DNA of 64,000 nt from Centipeda infelix ATCC 43532 (GTDB taxonomy: Bacteria > Bacillota > Negativicutes > Selenomonadales > Selenomonadaceae), in assembly GCF_000234095.1 (NCBI RefSeq), contig NZ_JH376799.1:533420-597419 (forward strand), read 5' to 3'. The notes beneath the pieces were generated by a model. It saw only the letters and a list, made by a program, of their open reading frames with translations, was not told the origin of the DNA and did not search any database. The position numbers and the translations under genes were made by a program. How positions within the stretch are numbered: the first letter of the stretch is position 1; every line of letters starts with the position of its first letter. Positions 49,828-64,000 of the stretch are shown piece by piece.

Positions 49828-51241
49828 CTCGCGCCTTGCCCGCTGGATCGACCGTTATTTCTACGTCCGCATTTCCACAAAGATCACGGTGCTGTACGCG
49901 GCAATCCTCTTTCTCGTACTGATTCTGTCGACGGCGATTCTGGGGATTGGCGCGTACATCTATTTCTATCGGCAGGCGGAGGTCGATCTCGACCGCAGTA
50001 TACGCCATGTGATGAACAACATCGAGAACGGCTATGCGGCGGAGGCGAAGTTCTGGTTCGAGGGCCCCGTCATCCCCGGTGTCATTGTGCGGATCACGGA
50101 CGATACGGGCCACGTTGTGCTCGACACGGATGCCCATTTCCCATCGCTTGAGACCATTGAGCGCGCGCGCATCAAAACGCCGATCTGGGCGAATCCCGAT
50201 ATGGAGGTCTCCGATTTCCAGGACAGCGCCGTCTACCACGCGCGACGGACCATCGAGTACGGCGGCATCACCTATCAGATTCACTTCCTTCGTACAATCA
50301 CCACGGAAAAGGAGTTCTTCACCTCACTCCAGCGACTGCTCTTCTACACGGTCGCCGTCTGCTTCGTGCTCGCACTCCTCGCGGGGCATTTCATCAGCCG
50401 GCGTATCCTCACGCCAATCCGCGAGATCACATGGACGGCGCGCAGCATCGAGGTGGAGCAGATGGGACGGCGCCTCGACGTACCGCGTGCACGCGATGAG
50501 CTCTCCGAGCTGGCGCGCACATTCAACCGCATGCTTGACCGTCTGCAGGAGGGCTTCCGCCAGGAGCAGCGCTTTGTTTCCGATGCGTCACACGAGCTGC
50601 GCACGCCGCTGACGGTTATCCTCGGTTACTCCGATCTGCTCTCGCGTTGGGGACGCGAGGACAAGAACATCCTCGACGAGGGCATCACGGCGATCCGCTC
50701 CGAGGCGGAAAATATGCAGCAGCTCATCGAAAAACTGCTCTTCCTCGCGCGCGCCGACCAGAAACGGCAGGCAGTCAACAAGGAGGAAGTCGACTTTGCC
50801 GAGCTCCTCGCCGATACGATGGAGAAAATGCAGATGGTCACGACCTCGCACGAGGTCACACTCGGCAGGAACGATCCCGCGGTGGTCGACGGCGACCCCG
50901 TGCTCCTGCGTCAGCTGCTGCGTATCTTCCTTGAGAACAGTCTGAAATACACCCCTGCGGGCGGGCACATTCACGCCTACTCGATTCTCTCCCCCGATCA
51001 CTCCGCCATCATCGTCACACTTGCGGACGACGGCATTGGGATCGCGCCCGAGCATCAGGATCGAATCTTCGACCGCTTTTACCGCGTGGACTCCTCACGT
51101 ACGAAGGAGACGGGCGGCTCTGGGCTCGGCCTCTCCATCGCACGCTGGATCGCCGACCAGCACGAGATCAAGGTCATGCTGAAAAGCGCGATCGATGAGG
51201 GCACAACCATCACGCTCACAATCCCAACGATACAAGAGTAA
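49811..51241 (+). CDS. Membrane sensor histidine kinase
   Basis: 476 residues. TM1 (ITVLYAAILFLVLILSTAIL), an extracytoplasmic domain of about 110 residues, TM2 (LFYTVAVCFVLALLAGHFIS), then HAMP. HisKA has the phospho-His in RFVSDASHELRTPLTVILGY, and HATPase_c has N box LENSLKYTPAGG, ADDGIGIAPEHQDRIFDRFY and SGLGLSIARWI. The start ATG lies inside the regulator gene, so the pair is translationally coupled. The domain order matches ArlS-type kinases. A terminator follows. Confidence 0.94.
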   Translation: MLSATNSRLARWIDRYFYVRISTKITVLYAAILFLVLILSTAILGIGAYIYFYRQAEVDLDRSIRHVMNNIENGYAAEAKFWFEGPVIPGVIVRITDDTGHVVLDTDAHFPSLETIERARIKTPIWANPDMEVSDFQDSAVYHARRTIEYGGITYQIHFLRTITTEKEFFTSLQRLLFYTVAVCFVLALLAGHFISRRILTPIREITWTARSIEVEQMGRRLDVPRARDELSELARTFNRMLDRLQEGFRQEQRFVSDASHELRTPLTVILGYSDLLSRWGREDKNILDEGITAIRSEAENMQQLIEKLLFLARADQKRQAVNKEEVDFAELLADTMEKMQMVTTSHEVTLGRNDPAVVDGDPVLLRQLLRIFLENSLKYTPAGGHIHAYSILSPDHSAIIVTLADDGIGIAPEHQDRIFDRFYRVDSSRTKETGGSGLGLSIARWIADQHEIKVMLKSAIDEGTTITLTIPTIQE

Positions 51242-51243
51242 AC

Positions 51244-51290
51244 AACGGTTGTTATGCGAAAAGAAATGATTTCGCGTAACAACCGTTTTT
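51244..51290 (+). terminator. Terminator of the two-component operon
   Basis: An 18-bp stem (51244-51261 with 51270-51287, one wobble) closes an 8-nt loop and runs into five T residues. Confidence 0.92.
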
Positions 51291-51329
51291 ATGATACAAT
51301 AGGAAAAAAGAAACGAAAGGCGGATTCCT

Positions 51330-52184
51330 ATGAAAATTCTCATTACAGGTGCAACGGGACAGCTGGGGCATGACTGCGTGGAGGAGTGCAGGGCACGTGG
51401 GCACGAGGTACACGGTGTCTCCTCGGAACTCTTCCCTCTGTCCGACGAGAACGTCATGCGTGCCGTCCTTGAGGCGACAGAACCCGACGCGATTCTCCAC
51501 GCAGCGGCGTACACCGCCGTCGACCGGGCGGAGGACGAACCCTCGCTCTGCCGCAAGGTCAACGCAGCGGGCACGGAGATCCTCGCACGACTCGCACGCG
51601 AGCGGGATGCAAAGCTCCTCTACGTCAGCACGGACTACGTCTTCCCGGGCACGGGCGACACACCCCACGAGACGAACGCACTGACCGCTCCGCACAATGT
51701 CTACGGCGCATCGAAACTCGCAGGCGAGGAGGCGGTGCAGCAACACCTTGAGAAATATTTCATCGTGCGTACCTCATGGGTTTTCGGCGTACATGGAAAG
51801 AATTTCGTCAAAACCATGCTCGAACTCGCGAAAACCCACAAGAGCCTCTCCATCGTCGCCGATCAGATCGGCTCGCCCACCTATACACGTGACCTCGCGC
51901 CGCTGCTCGTGGATATGCTAGAGAGCGAGAAATACGGCATCTACCATGCGACGAACGAGGGCTTCTGCTCGTGGGCAAAGTTCGCCGCCGAGATCTTCCG
52001 TCAGGCGGGAACGGAGGTCAACGTCACCTCCGTTCCATCGCATATGTACCCGACCAAAGCCGTGCGCCCAAAGAACTCGCGCCTCAGCAAGAAATCCCTC
52101 GACGATGCGGGTTTCCACCGCCTCTCGACATGGCAGGATGCTGTGGGCAGATTCCTTGAAGAGTTGAAGACGATAAAGGAATAG
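51330..52184 (+). CDS. rfbD: dTDP-4-dehydrorhamnose reductase
   Basis: Last step of dTDP-L-rhamnose synthesis. SDR enzyme with MKILITGATGQLGHDCVEEC, the AAAYTAVDRAEDEPSLCRKV motif of RmlD, STDYVFPGTGDTPHETNALT, and YGASKLAGEEAV. 284 residues. The SD GAAAGGCGG precedes the ATG. No rmlA, rmlB or rmlC is nearby, so it is a stand-alone gene here. The 200 nt downstream hold no gene up to the sstT promoter. Confidence 0.93.
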   Translation: MKILITGATGQLGHDCVEECRARGHEVHGVSSELFPLSDENVMRAVLEATEPDAILHAAAYTAVDRAEDEPSLCRKVNAAGTEILARLARERDAKLLYVSTDYVFPGTGDTPHETNALTAPHNVYGASKLAGEEAVQQHLEKYFIVRTSWVFGVHGKNFVKTMLELAKTHKSLSIVADQIGSPTYTRDLAPLLVDMLESEKYGIYHATNEGFCSWAKFAAEIFRQAGTEVNVTSVPSHMYPTKAVRPKNSRLSKKSLDDAGFHRLSTWQDAVGRFLEELKTIKE

Positions 52185-52327
52185 CACCGTCGTTGAAAGA
52201 CAATGGAACGAGCCATGCGATATGCCTGAGGAATCGCTAGTGGAGCAGTTGCTTGCGCAGCAAAGCATTCGCGCGGGACAATACACCACCATACAAGCCC
52301 TACAAATATGTATACCCTGACAAAAGA

Positions 52328-52363
52328 GTGACAAATATGCCCCATTCTGCTATAATGGGGCAT
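52328..52363 (+). promoter_or_regulatory. sstT promoter overlapped by a perfect dyad
   Basis: GTGACA (52328-52333), 17 nt, then an extended TGC-TATAAT (-10 at 52351-52356). A perfect inverted repeat ATGCCCCATT-N7-AATGGGGCAT (52337-52363) covers spacer, -10 and start site, as expected for a repressor operator. Confidence 0.75.
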
Positions 52364-52391
52364 ATTTTATTCCACTAAAGGAGGAATCCAT

Positions 52392-53639
52392 TTGCTCAGC
52401 AATATCAGCCGCAAGTACCGCGAGACAGCACTTATCAAGCTCATCGCGGTCGGACTCATCATTGGCATCGGCATCGCCCTCTACGCGCCCGCTGCCATTC
52501 CCATTGTCGCCGTGCTCGGCGATGTCTTCGTCCGTGCCCTAAAGGGTGTTGCGCCAATCCTCGTCTTCGTCCTCGTCATGAACGCGATGGCGCAGCGCAC
52601 CGTCGGCTCTGGTGCGGCACTCAAACCCATCGTGCGGCTCTACGTCGTCGCAACCTTCCTCGCCTCGCTCGTCGCCGTGGCATTCTCCTTTGCCTTCCCA
52701 TCGACCCTTCACCTCGTCGTCGCAGATGCAAATATCGCGCCGCCGAGCGGCATCGTCGAGGTCGTGCACAACCTCATCCTGAACGTTGTGGACAACCCGC
52801 TCCACGCCATCGCAAACGCAAACTACATCGGCATCCTCGCATGGAGCGTCCTCGCAGGAATCGCCCTGCAGAAAGCAAGCCCGACCACAAAGAACACCGT
52901 GCGTGACTTCGCCGTCGTCATGACGCAGATCGTGCTCTGGGTCATCCGTTTTGCTCCGTTCGGCATCATGGGACTTGTCGCAGATGCGGTTGGTACGAGC
53001 GGCGTGGATGCCCTCATCAGCTACCTGCAGCTTCTTGCCGTTCTACTCGGCGCATTCTTCTCCGTCGCACTCATCATGAACCCACTCATCGTCTGGGCAC
53101 AGCTGCATCGCAACCCGTACCCGCTCGTCTTTACCACCCTGCGTGAGAGCGGCATCTACGCGTTCTTCACACGCAGCTCTGCGGCAAACATCCCCGTCAA
53201 CCTCCAGCTCTGCAAACGTCTCGGCCTCAACCCCGAAGTCTACTCCATCTCCATCCCGCTCGGGGCAACCATCAACATGAGCGGTGCGGCGATCACCATT
53301 GCGATCCTCTCGCTTGCCGCAGCGCATACACTGAACATCCACGTCGATCTGCCGACGGCGCTCCTCCTCTGCCTCATCGCCACCGTCGGTGCATGCGGCG
53401 CGTCGGGTGTTGCGGGCGGCTCGCTGCTCCTCATCCCTGTCGCCTGCTCCTCGTTCGGCATCAGCAACGACATTGCGATGCAGGTCGTCGGCGTTGGTTT
53501 CATCATCGGTGTGCTGCAGGACTCCTGCGAGACCGCGCTCAACAGCTCCACTGATGTCCTCTTCACCGCAACGGCGGAGTTCGCCGAACGAGCGAAGGCA
53601 GGTTCGCTCACAACAGAGGATATGACCCCGAAAAACTAA
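52392..53639 (+). CDS. sstT: Serine/threonine:sodium symporter SstT-type (DAACS family)
   Basis: Membrane transporter of 415 residues, the same length as E. coli SstT. Features include [40 protein letters not shown], the substrate loop [20 protein letters not shown] and [20 protein letters not shown], followed by [20 protein letters not shown]. These match SstT better than glutamate or C4-dicarboxylate relatives. Translation starts at TTG 52392 after AAAGGAGG. A bidirectional terminator follows. Confidence 0.92.
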   Translation: MLSNISRKYRETALIKLIAVGLIIGIGIALYAPAAIPIVAVLGDVFVRALKGVAPILVFVLVMNAMAQRTVGSGAALKPIVRLYVVATFLASLVAVAFSFAFPSTLHLVVADANIAPPSGIVEVVHNLILNVVDNPLHAIANANYIGILAWSVLAGIALQKASPTTKNTVRDFAVVMTQIVLWVIRFAPFGIMGLVADAVGTSGVDALISYLQLLAVLLGAFFSVALIMNPLIVWAQLHRNPYPLVFTTLRESGIYAFFTRSSAANIPVNLQLCKRLGLNPEVYSISIPLGATINMSGAAITIAILSLAAAHTLNIHVDLPTALLLCLIATVGACGASGVAGGSLLLIPVACSSFGISNDIAMQVVGVGFIIGVLQDSCETALNSSTDVLFTATAEFAERAKAGSLTTEDMTPKN

Positions 53640-53651
53640 ATCATAGCATAG

Positions 53652-53689
53652 AAAAGCGGCTTCTGCACATCTGTGTAGAAGCCGCTTTT
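53652..53689. terminator. Bidirectional terminator between sstT and bioY
   Basis: Perfect 18-bp stem AAAAGCGGCTTCTGCACA / TGTGTAGAAGCCGCTTTT (one wobble) with a two-base centre; T runs on both strands. Confidence 0.92.
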
Positions 53690-53705
53690 GTGATCAAGAA
53701 AAACT

Positions 53706-54260
53706 TCAGAGATACCGCAGTCGCCTGTTTAGCGACACACCAAGTGCACCCGCCGCAACCGCTTTGATGAGATCGCCGGGGATGTACTGGACGAGTGCCA
53801 TAAACGCCGCGACAACGCCTGCAAATTTATCGCCAAACAGGATCGTCAGCCAGAGCGTTGCGATGAGGTAGGTGACGGGCACACTCACAAGAGTGCCAAC
53901 AAGCGCATAGCGTGCAAAGGACGGCTCGCTTCCCTTGAGCATACTCATGAGCGTGTACGCAAGCAGAAAGCCGATAAAGAATCCGCCGCGCGGTCCGAAG
54001 ATGATGCCGAGTCCGCCAACGCCGCCCGCGAATACGGGCAGCCCAACGGCACCGATCACGGTGTACCCCACGAGGACGACCGCCGTCTGGCGCGGTGTTA
54101 AGACAAGCGCGGCAAGGCACATGACGAAGGTCTGCATCGTGAGCGGTGCCATAAACGGCACGGGAATCGCAATGTATGCGCTCACACAGATCAGCGCAAT
54201 GCAGAGTGCCATGCGTGTTGTATTGCGTACGGAAAAGAATTTATCATCGCGTGTTTTCAT
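53706..54260 (-). CDS. bioY: Biotin transporter BioY (ECF substrate-binding component)
   Basis: Membrane S-component for biotin uptake, 184 residues and about six helices. Family motifs: FMAPLTMQTFVMCLAALVLT, GYTVIGAVGLPVFAGGVGGL, FGPRGGFFIGFLLAYTLMSM and QYIPGDLIKAVAAGALGVSL. No ECF ATPase or T-component gene lies nearby, so it may use a shared module or act alone. The SD AAAGGAG precedes the ATG. Confidence 0.96.
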   Translation of the reverse strand: MKTRDDKFFSVRNTTRMALCIALICVSAYIAIPVPFMAPLTMQTFVMCLAALVLTPRQTAVVLVGYTVIGAVGLPVFAGGVGGLGIIFGPRGGFFIGFLLAYTLMSMLKGSEPSFARYALVGTLVSVPVTYLIATLWLTILFGDKFAGVVAAFMALVQYIPGDLIKAVAAGALGVSLNRRLRYL

Positions 54261-54283
54261 TAAAATCGCTCCTTTTCGTTGGT

Positions 54284-54312
54284 ATTTTACAGCGAATGGA
54301 GAGATTCGTCAA
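54284..54312 (-). promoter_or_regulatory. Sigma-A promoter of bioY
   Basis: TTGACG (54307-54312), 17 nt, TAAAAT (54284-54289), reading leftward. No BirA-type operator (TTGTTAAC-N15-GTTAACAA) is visible. Confidence 0.7.
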
Positions 54313-54358
54313 CTTGTTTTATAAAATCGGTAGACATCACTCGACGAGGAAGTCCTTG

Positions 54359-54388
54359 CTGACAAAACAAATGTTTCTATGCTATACT
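54359..54388 (+). promoter_or_regulatory. Promoter of the Fst-like toxin mRNA
   Basis: CTGACA (54359-54364), 18 nt and an extended -10 TGC-TATACT (TATACT at 54383-54388). The start near 54395 gives a leader of about 40 nt. In the leader GTTGC/GCAAC and CTTCCCCC/AAGGGGG can pair, the latter masking the SD, as the 5' stem-loop does in pAD1 fst mRNA. Confidence 0.75.
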
Positions 54389-54435
54389 CTAGATGTTGCT
54401 TCCCCCATACTGGCAACAGAAAGGGGGTCGTCCAC

Positions 54436-54525
54436 ATGGAGATATTCATGTCATTCCTAGTCTCTGTCGCGGCAAGTGTTGTATCCTACTTCATTTGCAA
54501 ATGGTTGGACAGAGATACTAAGTAG
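54436..54525 (+). CDS. Fst-like small hydrophobic type I toxin candidate
   Basis: 29-residue peptide beginning MEIFMSFLVSVAASVVSYFI and ending in the charged CKWLDRDTK tail. One membrane helix followed by WLDR-type charged residues is the pattern of the Fst/Ldr-type toxins, which insert in the membrane. The SD AAAGGGGGT lies about 9 nt upstream. The gene is transcribed toward a bidirectional terminator shared with a convergent short RNA that carries complementarity to its start region. It lies between bioY and rpoC. Toxicity is inferred from architecture only. Confidence 0.8.
   Translation: MEIFMSFLVSVAASVVSYFICKWLDRDTK
54442..54455 (+). repeat. Direct repeat DRa at the toxin start (partner DRb at 54615-54628)
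   Basis: ATATTCATGTCATT occurs within codons 2-7 of the toxin and again, identical over 14 nt, at 54615-54628 beyond the terminator. Flanking bases are also related (TGGA before, CCTAG after). In pAD1 par such direct repeats let the convergently made antitoxin RNA pair with the toxin mRNA start. Confidence 0.8.
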
Positions 54526-54566
54526 GAGCAACCAACCTAAGGTCTAAGCCACCTTAAAAACGGAAT

Positions 54567-54634
54567 AGAAAAACCGGCAGTCGCACCTGCCGGTTTTTCG
54601 TGTCGCCCTGGAAAATATTCATGTCATTTTCCCT
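54567..54634 (-). ncRNA. Predicted antitoxin RNA (RNA II-like)
   Basis: A transcript from the promoter at 54641-54669 to the bidirectional terminator would be about 68 nt. Its 5' part is the complement of DRb and so pairs over at least 14 nt with the toxin mRNA start; its 3' part is the terminator stem, complementary to the toxin mRNA terminator. This is the layout of RNA II of pAD1 par. Readthrough from rpoC would also produce this strand. Confidence 0.7.
54568..54599. terminator. Bidirectional terminator shared by toxin, antitoxin and rpoC
   Basis: Perfect 13-bp stem GAAAAACCGGCAG / CTGCCGGTTTTTC with a 6-nt loop and T runs on both strands. It is the only terminator seen downstream of rpoC. 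Confidence 0.93.
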
Positions 54635-54640
54635 AGGAAC

Positions 54641-54669
54641 AGTATAGCACTTCTACAATCAAGTTGCAA
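54641..54669 (-). promoter_or_regulatory. Promoter of the antitoxin RNA
   Basis: TTGCAA (54664-54669), 17 nt and TATACT (54641-54646), reading leftward, directly after the rpoC stop. Its -10 context (TGCTATACT) is the same as in the toxin promoter. Confidence 0.78.
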
Positions 54670-54673
54670 CCAC

Positions 54674-58702
<4,029 letters not shown>

Positions 58703-58720
58703 CAGATGCCACTCCCTTCC

Positions 58721-62473
<3,753 letters not shown>

Positions 62474-62696
62474 CCTTTCGCTGGATTATCGTATGGAGGT
62501 GTGCACCAAATAAAGACACAAAAAGAACAAGGCAACCATCCGAATACCTTGCTCCATGATCCTTTCTAACACGAGCCGCGAAGGCTGCGGAATCACCGAT
62601 AAAGCCTGCACCATTCCGGCAGTATTTTATCCGTGCCTCCCTCATCCTCCCCGAAAAAGGCGCACAAATCCCCATTCTTATTCAATAGGTCATTGT

Positions 62697-62725
62697 ATGA
62701 TACTACATCCTAATTTCCGTGTCAA
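62697..62725 (-). promoter_or_regulatory. Sigma-A promoter of rpoBC
   Basis: TTGACA (62720-62725), 17 nt, TATCAT (62697-62702), reading leftward. The leader to the rpoB ATG is about 215 nt; no protein-binding hairpin is obvious in it. Confidence 0.8.
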
Positions 62726-62757
62726 GAAAAATTTTCATCGTATGAGTTTTTTCGTTC

Positions 62758-62785
62758 AAAAACCGCATGACTTTGCCATGCGGTT
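62758..62785 (-). terminator. Terminator after the small membrane protein gene
   Basis: On the minus strand AACCGCATG (62777-62785) pairs with CATGCGGTT (62761-62769), followed by further T residues. It isolates rpoB from upstream transcription. Confidence 0.8.
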
Positions 62786-62828
62786 CAAAGCAGCACATTG
62801 CTCACGTGTATTTATTTCTCTTGTAGAA

Positions 62829-63080
62829 TCAGCTGCGTTTTTTAGTCTTTATTGCTGCAAGGATGAAAACTATGCCAAAAAGAAATGACAAGCCGCCCCA
62901 AATCGGCAGATCCTTATAATGTGTCCCCTGCCCCACCGTAAACAGAGCACCAAGCCAATAGAAAATTGCCGGAGATACGATTCCAAATTTAGCGCGGACA
63001 TTTCGTGTGCAGACTGCTGCGATTCCTGCAATGAGCAACATGAACGCCAAAAGCCCCCCTGCCAATCGTCCATCTTGCAA
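62829..63080 (-). CDS. Small three-helix membrane protein
   Basis: About 83 residues, or 70 if it starts at the internal ATG (MLLIAGIAAVCTRNVRAKFG). Three hydrophobic segments: AGGLLAFMLLIAGIAAV, VSPAIFYWLGALFTVGQ and WGGLSFLFGIVFILAAI, with the basic tail KTKKRS. No family recognised. The TTG at 63080 has no clear SD; the GGGGGG about 12 nt before the internal ATG may favour that start. The downstream terminator supports a real gene. Its 5' end overlaps the promoter of the divergent lipoprotein gene. Confidence 0.5.
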   Translation of the reverse strand: MQDGRLAGGLLAFMLLIAGIAAVCTRNVRAKFGIVSPAIFYWLGALFTVGQGTHYKDLPIWGGLSFLFGIVFILAAIKTKKRS

Positions 63081-63103
63081 AAGCCGCCGTGCTCATGTAA
63101 AAT
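63075..63103 (+). promoter_or_regulatory. Promoter of the lipoprotein gene
   Basis: TTGCAA (63075-63080), 17 nt, TAAAAT (63098-63103), about 40 nt before the ATG; an overlapping TATAAT lies 5 nt further on. Confidence 0.6.
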
Positions 63104-63144
63104 ATAATGGAATCGGTATCATTTGAATTTATAGGAGGTATCTT

Positions 63145-63885
63145 ATGTTTCTGACACGATGCACACGCACGATGCGCACCGTCCTCGCTGCGGCGATGCT
63201 GGGCATACTCGCACTCACAAGCGGCTGTTTCAGCGGTGATGTGAATGTCGTCATCAACGAGGACGGCAGTGCCGACCTCAAGACGACTCTCGTCAGCGTG
63301 CCGATGCTCGCCGAGATCGTCGAGCAGAGCAAGACAGCAACGACAGCGAAGAATCCGGACGCGCAGGTCACACCCGTGACGAAGGAAAATATGTCGGGCT
63401 ACGAGATCACGGAGCACTACGCCACGATCGACAAGCTGTCGGAAAATGACTTCTTCAAGGCGAACGAGGGCAAGAACACGGGCATCACCGCGAACAAGAG
63501 CCTGTTCTACACGGACTACAACTTCGACCTGCTCTTTGAGGGCAGCCAGAACGGCGGCGGCGCAGGCGCATTCGCGAGCAATATCACGTTCACCTATCAG
63601 ATGACGCTGCCCGTCGCACCCACGAGTTCAAACGCTGACCGCACGGAGAACGACGGCAAGCAGCTCACATGGAATCTCGGCAAGACGCTCGTGACGGGCG
63701 AGTCGTCGAAGATTGAGGTCGCGTTCCGCCTCTGGAACAAGACGGCGATCATCGGCACCGTCATCCTCGTCATCGTCCTGATCGGCGCAGGCGCATTCTT
63801 CATTCTCCGCAAGCGCAAGCCCGAGGAGGAGCAGCAGGTACTCGAGGACGCACCCATCGACATCACACCGAACGATAAGAACTAA
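63145..63885 (+). CDS. LppM/DUF3153-like lipoprotein with C-terminal membrane anchor
   Basis: 246 residues. Signal peptide (RTVLAAAMLGILALTSGC) with lipobox LTSGC, so the mature protein starts at a lipidated Cys. The domain opens GDVNVVINEDGSADLKTTLV, the LppM/DUF3153 pattern of a short beta-rich domain. A C-terminal helix (AIIGTVILVIVLIGAGAFFI) and the basic LRKRK stop-transfer then anchor the other end. Function unknown. The SD AGGAGG is 7 nt before the ATG. Confidence 0.85.
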   Translation: MFLTRCTRTMRTVLAAAMLGILALTSGCFSGDVNVVINEDGSADLKTTLVSVPMLAEIVEQSKTATTAKNPDAQVTPVTKENMSGYEITEHYATIDKLSENDFFKANEGKNTGITANKSLFYTDYNFDLLFEGSQNGGGAGAFASNITFTYQMTLPVAPTSSNADRTENDGKQLTWNLGKTLVTGESSKIEVAFRLWNKTAIIGTVILVIVLIGAGAFFILRKRKPEEEQQVLEDAPIDITPNDKN

Positions 63886-63897
63886 AAAGGTACAATA

Positions 63898-63937
63898 GGG
63901 CTGTTGCACGAAGCTAAAAAACTTCGTGCAACAGCCC
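63898..63937. terminator. Terminator hairpin of the lipoprotein gene
   Basis: Perfect 16-bp stem GGGCTGTTGCACGAAG / CTTCGTGCAACAGCCC with an A-rich 8-nt loop. The T run after it is poor. The stem is related to the terminator at 37277-37313. Confidence 0.75.
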
Positions 63938-63970
63938 CTTGCTATTATGTCAGCGATATCGCTGCAAGCG

Positions 63971-64000
63971 CCCCTTCCACCGCTTACGCGGTCCCCCTCC
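63971..64000. repeat. GC-rich palindromic repeat, second copy (cut by window end)
   Basis: CCCCTTCCACCG, then CTTACGCGGTCCCCCTCC, matches the start of the repeat at 37881-37935; the rest lies beyond the window. Confidence 0.6.

Noticed and set aside
54284..54345. BirA operator upstream of bioY
   Set aside because: The characteristic TTGTTAAC/GTTAACAA arms are absent.

Overview
The window looks like the chromosome of an oral or rumen Selenomonas-type member of the Negativicutes: a motile, diderm, propionate-forming anaerobe. The basis is a Bacillus-like FlgM/FlgN/FlgK/FlgL/FliW/CsrA/FliD/FliS block, a pseudaminic-acid sugar cluster, and an adenosylcobalamin-dependent methylmalonyl-CoA mutase operon (succinate to propionate), in GC-rich DNA with strong Shine-Dalgarno (SD) sequences and sigma-A promoters. 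The genus is inferred from gene content, not from a marker search.

Layout. 1-10067 (minus strand): late flagellar genes. They run from yvyF and flgM through two flgN-like genes, flgK, flgL, a DUF6470 gene, fliW, csrA, flaG, fliD, fliS and a fliT-like gene, then flagellin, which runs off the left edge. FlgM and flagellin have sigma-28-like promoters, and the flagellin leader carries a clear CsrA-type hairpin. 10198-15384: a metal-related block, with a P1B-type ATPase lacking the CPC motif and two HMA_2-like proteins in overlapping frames (possibly ferrosome/fez-like). Next come a MITE, a small membrane protein and a divergent YibE/F membrane protein, whose promoters overlap dyad operators. 15393-31903 (minus): a 12-gene sugar cluster combining pseudaminic-acid enzymes (PseB, PseC, PseG fused to a formyltransferase, PseI) with CDP-3,6-dideoxyhexose enzymes (RfbG, RfbH, a YerE-like ThDP enzyme, a short-chain reductase). 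It also has a C-methyltransferase, a radical SAM protein and two large glycosyltransferases. This probably makes glycans for flagellin or the cell surface.

31984-39118: a YitT protein, the fructose operon fruK-fruA, a chemoreceptor-like protein without a signalling tip, an MsrA-like protein without its catalytic residues, and meaB. 39183-44296: mutB and mutA behind a leader of about 700 nt holding a cobalamin riboswitch, three terminator-like hairpins and an unassigned structured RNA. 44356-54312: a 3D-domain protein, a second MITE copy, tatD-metG, rsmI, a two-component system, rfbD, an SstT-type transporter and bioY. 54359-54669: a compact locus with the architecture of the Fst/par type I toxin-antitoxin systems, just 3' of rpoC. 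54674-62473: rpoB and rpoC with their own promoter. 62829-64000: a small membrane protein, a DUF3153/LppM-like lipoprotein and a GC-rich repeat cut by the window end.

The most interesting parts are the Fst/par-like locus, the multi-element mutA leader, the HMA/P-type ATPase cluster and the mixed Pse/CDP-sugar island. I saw no tRNA, rRNA, CRISPR array, prophage or complete insertion sequence.
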